DNA of 64,000 bases from Lotus japonicus (lineage: Eukaryota > Streptophyta > Magnoliopsida > Fabales > Fabaceae), in the NCBI RefSeq assembly GCF_012489685.1, contig NC_080044.1, positions 81,144,732 to 81,208,731 on the forward strand, written 5' to 3'. The notes beneath the pieces are model-generated. The model did not search any database. It was not told the DNA's origin and saw only the letters and a program-made list of their open reading frames with translations. The stretch's first letter is position 1, and every line of letters starts with the position of its first letter. This document shows positions 51,001 through 63,000 of this stretch, piece by piece. A program made the translations under genes and the position numbers.

Positions 51001-54000
51001 TAATGGAACTGCTGGCAGAGATACCATTGCGGGTATGTTGGCTTCATTAATGGAAGTGGTACGGACAACAGTTGCCTGTGAATGTGTTTATGTACGAGCT
51101 ATGGTGATCAAGGCATTAATCTGGATGCAAGGCCCAATTGACTCATTTGATGAATTAGAATCTATTATTGCGTCAGAACTTTCTGATCCAGCTTGGCCAG
51201 CAGCCCTATTGAATGATGTACTACTCACTCTGCATGCTCGGTTTAAGGTAAATGATTGTTTCTTATGAATGGTATATCACGGTTAATAACTCTGGTTTGT
51301 TTGACAAAGAATTATTTGAAGGTGTGGTGACATGGTGGACTAAATTTAATGATAGGATTAGGTTATATGCTCCCGAATTTTCAAGCAACAAATCTATGGT
51401 TGAATTTCAGCAATATTTTTGCTAAATGCTTGAGCTGTTAGGTGAAGGATTATAGATGGGCCTTTTAGATTTTATCCATGAACAATGCACATGCTGACCC
51501 TACTTTTTTTGTTGTAATTTAACTTTTTAAAAGAGTGGGACAACAAACATCAAACTTTTTGACCTAGTCATGGAGGCTTTAATACCTTGTCATAGACCAA
51601 CTCTCCTAAAAAGTAAAAACTTATTCATACATGCGAAGGCTTTTGAGTAGTTTTATATCTCATGCTCCTCTTTTCTTTCAAAACGTTAATAATATATTTT
51701 GTTTGGTTAAGTTATCATTTGTTGAATAACTTGAATTACATTCAAACTTTTTCTTCTTGCGTGTTTTTTAGTAAGATGTTGAAGCATTGTTTGTCCTTGC
51801 ATTGAATAAGGATTTAAACTGAAAGTGCTGTAACTGAGGGGGTATGAGCTTGAATATCAGTGAGATTTTTAAAAATATGTTTTGCCAGGTGATTGTGATG
51901 ACGTAACACTGTCATATTTTTGTCCTTCCTTGTAAACTTCATACAACTTCATTCAAGATCATGTGCTTTTGTTTTCAAGCATAGATCTTCTTTAACATAA
52001 TTTCAATTTTTCTTTGAAGGCTTCTCCAGATATGGCTGTTACTCTTCTTGAAATTGCTAGAATATTTGCTACTAAAGTTCCAGGAAAGGTTGATGCTGAT
52101 GTGCTACAACTGCTTTGGAAGGTAAGTTTGTATACTTTTTAAATTGACAACTTTTTGAATTTCTGTTTGGTATGCATTTGTTTGTAATGGAGTGGCAAAA
52201 GGATAATATGTAGAGATAAATGCAAAATGCGTCTGCACACATCACATATGTAGATGCATGCATACACACAGATACCATGTTCGTTTCATCAATTTTAACT
52301 ATCCTTGATGATTTTGACTTCAATGAATGATTGACTAGATGAATAATCTGTTTTCAGACTTGTCTTGTTGGAGCCGGTCCTGATGGGAAACATAAAGCTT
52401 TAGAAGCAGTGACAATTGTTCTTGATCTACCACCTCCACAACCAGGATCAATGCTTGGTCTTACTTCAGTGGACAGAGTTTCTGCATCTGACCCGAAGTC
52501 TGCTCTTGCGCTGCAAAGACTGGTCCAAGCTGCTGTAAGCTTTGCTATTTATGCAGAAGACCTTACTTGTTCTTCAGCTTCTGCGTCCCTATAACATGTT
52601 GACTGAAATGTCTCTTTACTGCAACTTATCTCTAGGTTTGGTTTCTTGGAGAGAATGCAAATTATGCTGCTTCAGAGTATGCTTGGGAATCTGCAACCCC
52701 TCCTGGTACAGCATTGATGATGTTAGATGCTGATAAAATGGTAGCTGCTGCTAGTTCTCGTAATCCTACTCTAGCTGGTGCCTTGACTAGGCTCCAGAGG
52801 TGTGCATTCAGTGGCAGCTGGGAGGTATATATTACTTATCTGAGTGATCTCCCTTTCTTTCCTATTCCTCGTTTGTTACATCTATCTCAAGGTGGAGACT
52901 TCGGTGTTACCATATGATAATACCTATAAAATTTTATAATAGTAAAAAAATGCCCCCGCTCTCCCTGTTCTCTTTCTCTGCTTCTCTCATTTTCTTTCCC
53001 CTTCTCCCTCCCCGGTGGTTAAGTAGCCATCCATGGAAGAAGATGGCACAATGCGCTGGGAGCAGATTAGGCAAACAACGGAGAACTGCACAGAGCTGAT
53101 GGGGGTTGGATAGACTAGCAAGGCCATGTAGAGAGGTAGTCAGGCTCACTTGAGCTTTCAGCGTCGAGGTTGATCAGCTCAGTGTGGACTGTGGACAACC
53201 GTGGCTGGTGAGGGGGAAGTGGACAGTAAAGGTGGAGCTGGGTGGAGGTCTGGTCGTGGCTTGCAAAGAAGATCAACGGAGGAGAGAGAACTCGGTGGTG
53301 AACGACAGATAAAAGGGAACGACGAGATCTGCGGTGGCTCCACAATGAGTTCAAGACAAGGGAATGATGGAGCTTGTGGTGGGGAGGGGAAGCTTGGCAG
53401 CGCGGCACCATGCAATAGATGTCTCAATTGAGAGATATTGTGCCAGGGTTGGGCTTTGGGTGCCAATTGAGTTGTAGTAGAGAGAAGATTGAGTGTCAGA
53501 CTGTTGGCTACTGTGGTCGTGCATGATGAAGCTTGGTGCAATGTGGTTGCAGTGATGGAGGGAGGACAGCTATAAGTTCTGTATGCATAGGTGGTGGCGA
53601 GGAGGCAAAGAGGACCTATAGTGCTGGTTGCAGATAGGATTTAAGAGCAGGAGTGACCAAGTCTGGTGGAGGGAGGGGTGGGGCATTTCTCGAGGGGTGG
53701 ATGGGGAAGTGACAAGGCTATTAGGGTAAATGTGTATCTGAAACTGATGAAATTTAATGTGCTGAATTTTTTATTAATGTATCCCACAGTTTTTTTCTCA
53801 TGAGAGTGAGACACGGTGTGCCATTTTTTTAGGGTTAGTGGCATGCTGTAGCCTTCACGTATCTCAAGATTTGAAGTGATTTGTTAAGTGGTATTACACT
53901 ACATGTATAGGAACGATGATATGTTTTTGTTGGAAGTATAATATAAAATATTAGAGTACACTATGTAACGTGTAAGAGAAGCTACTGTTAGTTAGCTTGC

Positions 54001-57000
54001 TGACTGTGTATGCAGTCAGTTATAGGGTTAGTTAGTGTTAGCTGTCATAGTTAGTTATGCTGAGCTGTCATAACAGCTGTCATAACAGAATCAGTTAGAT
54101 AGTTAGTTATGCTGAGCTGTCATAACAGCTGTCATAACAGAATCAGTTAGGATTGTTAGCTTGATCAACAAGCTAAGTGCTCTTCTATAAATACTGATGT
54201 AATCTCTTGAATCTGTAGCTTTTACAAATCAATGTTAATCAGTTTTCTCATTTACAGTTTTCAACATGGTATCAAGAGCAGGGTACGATCCTTGAGGTCT
54301 CTCTTCTCAAATTTTTCTTCTTCATTTTCTTCACCATGGCTGAAGAAGCTCCTGAGATTCCGATTCCCGTTCCAGTTGCAGTGGCTCAACCACAGTTGAG
54401 TTCCTCAACTCTTGTTCACAAGCTTTCACTGAAGCTTGATGATACGAATTTCCTTTCATGGAAGCAGCATGTGGAAGGGATCGTTCGTACGCATCGATTG
54501 CAGAGTTATCTTGCTCGTCCTGAGATTCCACCACGATTTCTCAGTGAAGAAGATCGTGTGAATGCAGTGGAGAATCCTGCATATCAAATCTGGGAGCAGC
54601 AAGACTCTGCTCTGTTCACGTGGTTACTCTCGTCTCTTTCGCCATCGGTGCTTCCTACGGTGGTGAACTGTTCTCAGTCGTGGCAAGTGTGGGAGGCAGT
54701 GCTCGATTTCTTCCAAGCACACTCTCTCGCACAGTCAACGCAATTGCGATCTGAAATTCGATCCATCTCCAAGGGATCGAAGTCGTGTTCCGAGTATCTC
54801 AAACGTATCAAGTCGATCGTTAATGCGTTGATCACTATTGGAGATCCAATCTCCTATCGTGAACAATTGGAAGCAATTTTTGATGGTTTGCCAGAGGATT
54901 ACAGTCATCTCCAAACGATTGTCTATAATCGTGAAACACCGAGTTCAATCTCGCAGATCGAAGCAATGATTATCGCGCATGAAGCGCGGCTAGATCGCGC
55001 TCGATCTCGTCAGGTTACTGCGAATCCTCCATCGGCGCTGCTGACGCAGGCTTCGCCGCCGCCAGCGACGCAACCTCCATCGTCGGCGCCGTCGCCGGTG
55101 CCTTCTGAGGCAAATTATGCTTCCAGTTCCGTCGATTCTTCCTATGAGGAGCGCTCCTTTGATGAGCGCGGTGATGAGCGCAGTGGTTTCTCTGATTCGC
55201 GTGGTCGTGGTGGTTATAATGGACGTGGCGGAGGCAACAACTCTCGCGGTGGCTACAATGGACGTGGCGGAGGCAGAGGCAACAATCGCAGTGTGCAATG
55301 TCAGATCTGCAAGAAGTATGGTCATGATGCCAGTATCTGCTATCATCGTGCATCTTCCACTCCTTCTATTGGCATGTCTGGCATGAACTCAGGCTATGGA
55401 ATGCAATTTCCTAATTTCCCTATGGTTCCTATGCCTCAGTTTGGTTTCTCTCCTTACTGTGGTTCTCCTCAATTTGGAAATCCAACTCAGTTTGGACAAC
55501 AACAATACTCTGGACCTGGTTCCTCTTTTCCAGGATTTCCTTTTGGTCCTCAGCAGTTTGGTTTTCATCCTTTTGCTGGTACACCTTGGAATAATTCATC
55601 CTCTTCTCAGTTCACAAGTGTAGGGCACAGACCTGGAAATTACAATGCAAGACCACCTCAAGCTATGATCACAGGTTCATCACAAGCAGGAGGCTCTTCT
55701 GCCTCAGCAAATCTGAGCACTTGGTTCCCTGATTCTGGTGCAACTCACCATGTGACTAATGATGCATCAGTTGTCTCAGATAGTGTTTCTCTTGCTGGTA
55801 ATGATCACATCTTCATGGGGAATGGACAAGGTTTGCCAATCCTCTCTATAGGATCTGCTTCCTTTCCCTCTCCCTATCATACTAACACCACACTCACTCT
55901 CAAAAATCTGCTTTTAGTTCCTGATATAACCAAAAATCTGGTTAGTGTGAGTAAATTTGCAAGAGATAATAATGTTTACTTTGAGTTTCACTCCTCTTTT
56001 TGTGTTGTGAAATGTCAGGTCACATCTAGGGTTCTTCTTAAAGGTCATGTTGGTCCAGATGGCTTGTATGTCTTTGAAGGCATGCACACTCCTTCTCTTT
56101 CCAAGAGATCTTCTGTTCAAGTTCCAAGTTCCTTGCCTCCAGTTGCTGTTTCAGATTCAGTTTCTGCCTTGTCAGCTGTTTTCCCTAGTTCTACTATTCC
56201 TAGTTCTAGTAATAAATCATCTACTATTGTATGCCCAACCTCTTATGGTTTATGGCATTCTAGACTAGGACATCCTCATCATGAGGCTTTGCATTCAGCT
56301 CTCAATAGTTGTAATATTCCAGTACCTAATAGAGCAAAATTTACAGTTTGTTCAGCTTGTTGTCTCTCTAAATCACATAGACTACCTTCTCATTCTTCTA
56401 GTACTGTTTATCATTCTCCTTTGGAACTTGTGTTTGCTGATTTATGGGGACCAGCTTCCATTGAGTCCTCTTGTGGATTTTCATACTTTCTTACTTGTGT
56501 TGATGCCTATTCTCGCTTTACTTGGATTTTTCCCATTAAGAAGAAGTCTGATACATGTTCTGTTTTCCTTCAGTTTCAAGCCATGGTTGAGTTAAAATTC
56601 AGTTTAAAACTTAAATCAGTTCAAACTGATAATGGAACAGAATTTAAGCCTTTAACACCCTATTTCACTAAGTTAGGGATTGTTCATAGGCTTACTTGTC
56701 CCTACACACATCATCAAAATGGTAGTGTAGAGCGCAAGCATCGCCATATAATTGAAACAGGTCTTTCCTTGCTAGCACATGCTCATTTGCCATATCAGTT
56801 TTGGGATCATGCTTTCCTTGCAGCTGTGTTTCTCATCAACAGATTGCCTACCTCAGTTTTGGGCAATGTTAGTCCTTACTTTAAGCTCTTCAAGGTGCAA
56901 CCTGATTATAAGCTTCTCAAGGTCTTTGGCTGTGCTTGTTATCCACATCTCAGACCTTATACTCACTCCAAGTTGTCTTTGAGATCCAAGCTTTGTGTGT

Positions 57001-60000
57001 TTATTGGATACTCTTCTACACATCAGGGTTACAAGTGCATGGACAATGAAGGCAAGATATACATCTCCAAGGATGTCATTTTTGATGAGTTTACATACCC
57101 CTATCATGCACTGTTTAATCCTAATGAGAGTGCAACTTCTGGACAAGGATTGTCTTCTGTTATTCCTCTCATACCTGCTGCTGCACACATTCAGCAACCT
57201 AATACTGCTGCTGCTATTTCTGCACCTTCTCCTGAGCACAATGCAGACAGTGTTTCTTCTGTCCAGCAGCAGCCCATGCATTCTCCCTTGCCCTCAGCTT
57301 CTTCTGGTTCAGCAGCCCAAGGACATCAGTCATCTACATCTTCTTCTGCTGGTTCTGTTCCTCAACCAGTTGGGAATGTTCACCCTATGCAGACAAGGGC
57401 CAAGTCTGGCATTGTCATGCCTAGATTGTTCCCCACCTTGCTTCTTACTCAGGCAGAACCAACAACTACCAAACAGGCTCTTAAGGATCCCAAATGGCAA
57501 ACTGCAATGCAGGCAGAATATGATGCTTTGATGGCTAATGGTACCTGGACTTTAGTCCCTCTTCCTAAGGATAGGAAGCCTATTGGATGCAAATGGGTAT
57601 TTAGAATTAAAGAGAATGCAGATGGAACCATTAATAGGTATAAAGCTAGGCTTGTTGCCAAAGGATATCATCAAGTTAAAGGCTTTGACTATTCAGAAAC
57701 GTTTTCACCAGTGGTCAAACCTATTACAATCAGACTTATTCTCACTTTGGCCATCACCAAGCAGTGGCATATTCACCAATTAGATGTGAATAATGCCTTT
57801 CTTAATGGAGCTCTCCAAGAGGAGGTTTATATGACTCAACCTACTGGTTTTCAGAATTCAGATACTACACTTGTGTGCAAGCTACACAAAGCTCTCTATG
57901 GCCTCAAACAGGCCCCTAGAGCATGGTTTGAAAGGTTAAAGTCAGCCTTAGTTAAGTATGGGTTCACACCTAGCAAGTGTGATCCATCCTTGTTTACTTT
58001 TTACATAAAAGGTTCAGTCATATACATTCTTGTTTATGTGGATGATATCATCATTACTGGCAATTCTCTGCCTTTGGTACAGCAAGTAGTGCAGAATCTT
58101 GACTCTGAATTTTCTCTGAAGCAACTGGGTCAGCTTGATTATTTTCTTGGAGTTCAGGTTCATCACTTGAAAGATAGGTCCTTGCTTTTAACTCAAACCA
58201 AGTACATACATGATTTACTTGAAAGAGCTGAAATGGGGGAAGCAAAGGGTATTTCTACTCCTATGATTGGTGGTGCCAAGTTGAGCAAGTATGGGTCTGA
58301 TTATTTTGCAGATCCAACCTTGTACAGGTCCATTGTTGGTGCCCTGCAGTATGCTACTCTCACAAGGCCAGAAATCAGTTTTGCTGTGAATAAAGTTTGC
58401 CAGTTTCTTAGCCAGCCCTTAGAAGATCATTGGAAGGCTGTCAAACGTATTTTAAGGTATCTTAAGGGTACTATTCATCATGGTCTTCACCTCAATCCTT
58501 GTTCCTTGTCCTCTACAGTTCCTCTTGTTGCATTTTGTGATGCTGATTGGGGTTCTGACCCTGATGACAGAAGGTCCACCTCAGGATCTTGTGTGTTTTT
58601 TGGTCCTAACTTGGTGTCTTGGAGTTCCAAAAAGCAAACCTTAGTTGCTAGGTCCAGTACTGAGGCTGAATACAGGAGCCTTGCCAATACTTCTGCTGAG
58701 TTACTTTGGATACAATCTTTGTTGCAAGAGCTCAAGGTCCCCTTTTCTTCTCCTAGAGTTTTCTGTGACAACATGGGGGCTGTGGCTTTAACACACAACC
58801 CTGTTCTGCACACCAGAACAAAGCATATGGAGCTTGATATCTTTTTTGTCAGGGAAAAGGTGCTGAATGGCTCTCTCTTTGTTCACCATATTCCTTCTGA
58901 AGACCAGCTTGCAGATATTTTTACCAAGGCTCTTTCTCCAACCCGGTTTGAGCTTCTTCGTTCCAAACTCCATGTGGCTGAGAAAATCCTTTCCTCACCA
59001 CCTTGAGTTTGAGGGGGTCTATTAGAGTACACTATGTAACGTGTAAGAGAAGCTACTGTTAGTTAGCTTGCTGACTGTGTATGCAGTCAGTTATAGGGTT
59101 AGTTAGTGTTAGCTGTCATAGTTAGTTATGCTGAGCTGTCATAACAGCTGTCATAACAGAATCAGTTAGATAGTTAGTTATGCTGAGCTGTCATAACAGC
59201 TGTCATAACAGAATCAGTTAGGATTGTTAGCTTGATCAACAAGCTAAGTGCTCTTCTATAAATACTGATGTAATCTCTTGAATCTGTAGCTTTTACAAAT
59301 CAATGTTAATCAGTTTTCTCATTTACAGTTTTCAACATAAAATAGTTCATGTTTCTTCAAACAACTTAAGCTTTGGGATATTTGATTCATGACATGGTAT
59401 CAGACCCTCTATGACTAAGTGCCCCCATTATTCTAATAAAATGTTGAATTTCAACACAAGGTTGGAGGGCCTGTGCACTGTCAACATTTCAAGCCTAAAC
59501 TCTTGCATGAAGGGGTGTGTTAGAAATATAATATAAAATCATTCATGTTGTGATAGTTGGTTCATGACAGTTTTATTATTATAGTGTAATTTTAGTTGGC
59601 TTACCCTAAGTTTTAAACTGATTCAACCACTGGGTATATATGTTTGTGTTCATTTTTACTATATGATTATTGGTTCTCTCTGTTTAACTTAAATATTCTC
59701 TGTTAAATGGACATACAGATTCGAATTATTGCTGCTCAGGCTCTTACAACTATGGCAATTAGATCTGGTGAACCTTTCAGGTTACAGATTTATGAGTTTT
59801 TGCATACTTTGGCTCAAGGTGGTCTGCAGTCACAGTTCTCAGATATGCATCTTAGTAACGGAGAAGATCAAGGAGCTAGTGGTACAGGCCTTGGAGTTTT
59901 ATTAAGTCCTATGATAAAGGTTTTGGATGAGATGTATAGAGCACAAGATGAATTGATAAAGTGAGAGCCATGTCCTAATTTCCTGCTTGCTTCAAATTTA

Positions 60001-63000
60001 TGATCTTGATTACTAATGCTAATGAACTTCTGCTTTTGACTAGGGAAATACGCAATCATGACAATGCTAAGAAAGAATGGACTGATGATGAGCTGAAGAA
60101 ACTATATGAAACCCATGAAAGGCTGCTAGACCTTGTTTCATTGTTTTGTTATGTTCCAAGAACAAAGTATCTACCTTTGGGCCCAACAAGGTACCAATTT
60201 GTTGGAATGCATTATGTAATTGGGCTTATCGTGCAAACTACTCATGCTTTGCTTAAAACACCTATAGGCTCTTCACTTTTACATATAGCAGAGTGGATCA
60301 GAAGTGAGGATAACTTTTAAAAATAGGCCAAGGAACTCTGTTTTGGTCATCTGAACTGAGGTTTAGGAGTTGACATTAAAACCATAACTGGAAAATTCAC
60401 TCTGTTGAGAACAACAAATAAATACACTCAAAAATAGCATAAATTGTCCCTAACCTTAAAAAAACTCCCCAACTTAGTTTAAGAGTGGACATCAAACCAG
60501 AAATCTCCCCTTTCAGTTGTAGTGATGACGTTTCTCTTCATAATTTAATCATGATGTTTTGATTAAACCATGAAAAAATTATTTGTTGTGGTTGTGTTAT
60601 TTTTTAACTGTGGTTTTCTTCTAAATATTTTGACAGTGCCAAACTCATTGACATCTATCGAACTCACCACAATATTAGTGCATCAACTGGTTTGAGTGAT
60701 CCAGCTGTTGCCACCGGCATATCTGAACTTGTCTATGAATCCCAACCTCCCGCTGCTGAACCTGATACACTTGATGATGACCTAGTAAATGCCTGGGCGG
60801 CAAACCTTGGAGATGATGGTTTGTGGGGAAACAATGCACCAGCAATGAATAGGGTATGAGTTGGTTAATTTGTTGCTTTTCTTAGATTTTTAAACTGGCT
60901 TTAGGGGAATAGCAAAGTATATTTCTTTCTACATCTGTACAAATACACACACACACACACACACACAAAACACGTGCAAACTTAACTGCAAATATCCTGT
61001 TATTTGAAACTTAGTTGGCTTTAAAGAAATGCTTCTCTTTGGGGGTTATAGGTCAATGAATTTCTGGCGGGCGCTGGAACAGATGCCCCAGAAGTTGATG
61101 AAGAGAATATTATCTCTAGGCCTTCAGTTAGCTATGATGATATGTGGGCAAAAACACTTCTAGAATCTTCAGAACTAGAGGTAAGTATTGCACCGGATCT
61201 TTTTTAACTTAAACATAAAAGGCTTTGGGTCTTGAACTTTTTGAGATTTATTACTTAAATCCATTCCTTGCAATAACAGGAAGATGATGCAAAGTCATTG
61301 GGATCATCATCTCCCGATTCAACAGGTTCAGTTGAAACTTCGATATCATCCCATTTTGGTGGAATGAGCTACCCTTCACTGTTTAGTTCACGGCCAACCA
61401 CATATGGAGCAACTACGGTACTAAATATTATGATTTAGTCAATGCGTATTACAACATATACCATGCTATTCTAATTGTTGTATATTTTCCCCTCTTTTCC
61501 CTATTTTTTTGGCTTTGAGAGGACTTATGCAATGCATAGTCTGATTTAACATGGGGATTGAATGGTCAAGTCTTAGTATTTTTGTTAGAAAATATAACAA
61601 CGCCTCTGGATTATACATACAAACTTACCAACATATTCAGAAATCAGGGTAGATATACAAAGGGAAGTGCATTTTTATATGAGAGAACCGTTTAAACCAT
61701 TTAGAAATGAATTTCCACAGTTGGGATTGTGGATCAATGTTCTTGTGTAGGCAATTGGCCTTTGGACCTCATTTATTGGTCTTTAGGGACTGGTGTCATC
61801 GTCATCTGTCTGTATAGGACTCCCTTTAAGTTATGGGTTTTGATTTTGGTGCCACCCTTAATTTTTAAAAACCCCAAAATACCCCTATTAAAAAAAACCC
61901 CACCACCCCCCATTACTCTCTCTCCTCTCACCACACTTATCAAGTGTGGATTGGTAACTGGTAAGTATGGCATACCGTCCTTATAAGTGCGGTAAACAAA
62001 CCAAGTACCGTACACATAAAGTGCAGAAAAGTACCCATGAACCGCACATATAAGTACGGTTAAATAAACGTGTGAATTCCTTCCATTCCGCACTTATAAA
62101 ATATGGTATTACTTTTTCAGGGTATTTTGGGTATCAGGGTGGCGTGAAATGCATGTGGGTGGCAACAAAATCAAAACCCTTAAGTTATTCAGGTGGCTCA
62201 AGTAATGTGATTTGCACTATAATTGTTGAGTTATAAGGTTTAGGTATAGAAGGAGAAAAAGAAATAATAGATATAACAGAATATGATATTGGTGATATAT
62301 TATCTTGTGATCTGATAAGAAACACTAACTCAATAATCCTCTTTATAATAATAAAGGATAGTTTAAAATCCTTAAGAATAAGATTAGTTCCGTAAATATT
62401 TGGTAGTACCATTTTTCCTAAAAATCATAAATTATCCTATTCTATTATGCACCATTCTCTCATGCATAGATGTTTTATAAATATTCTAATAATAATATTA
62501 CATGAATGAACTCTTAATTTAATTGTCATACTTGAAGATTGTAATATCACAGACTCATTCGCTTTTTATTTAGAGTTTAGACATAGACACTCTCATTGGC
62601 AAATTTATGTTTTGCATTTAAGATTACTTATGGGAATCTGAATCATCAATGGCAGGACAAGGCACAAACAAGCCGAGGTAGTGGTTCCTCTCTATATGAG
62701 GGTCCTGGTTCTCCGGTATGATCCCTTTGCTTTTTTTTAGTTATATTTCATTCTTCTAAACTTAGTTTTGATATTAAATTTTCAAAATTTTTTCAGATAA
62801 GAGAGGAGCCGCCATCATACTCATCCTCTGTCACGCAAAGATATGAATCATTCGAGAACCCCCTGGCAGGGAGCGGATCTCAAAGTTTTGGGTCTCAAGA
62901 TGAGGAACGAATTTCATCTGGAAATCCACAATTTGGATCTGCACTTTATGACTTCACAGCTGGAGGAGACGATGAAGTAATTTGATTTAAATTTTTTAAC

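Larger units (their letters stand above)
53949..59337 (+). mobile_element. Full-length Ty1/copia LTR retrotransposon
   Basis: 5389 bp with 318-bp LTRs, a primer-binding site just inside the left LTR, a single gag-pol frame, a polypurine tract and a perfect TSD TAAAA (53944-53948 and 59338-59342). The order of domains (integrase before reverse transcriptase) defines copia. By eye the two LTRs are the same throughout, which implies a very recent insertion. It is in the same orientation as TASH3. Confidence 0.96.
53928..59569 (+). mobile_element. TRIM in TASH3 intron 18, split by a copia element
   Basis: The outer TRIM begins TGTTGGAAG at 53928. Its left LTR is cut after 20 bases by the copia insertion and resumes at 59343-59394, ending CATGACA. 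The primer-binding site starts at 59395 (TGGTATCAGACCC). The right LTR is 59518-59569, shortened by a deletion. A perfect 5-bp TSD GTTTT lies at 53923-53927 and 59570-59574. It matches the intron 10 TRIM in sequence and layout. Confidence 0.88.

Noticed and set aside
53115..53541. Overlapping frames in the GC-rich block of TASH3 intron 18
   Set aside because: Frames on both strands are equally open because of base bias, and none looks like a known protein; kept only as an unclassified insert.
54990..55353. Minus-strand frames of 112-118 codons inside the copia gag
   Set aside because: They are antisense shadows of the Gly/Arg-rich gag linker; the plus-strand frame has all the domains.
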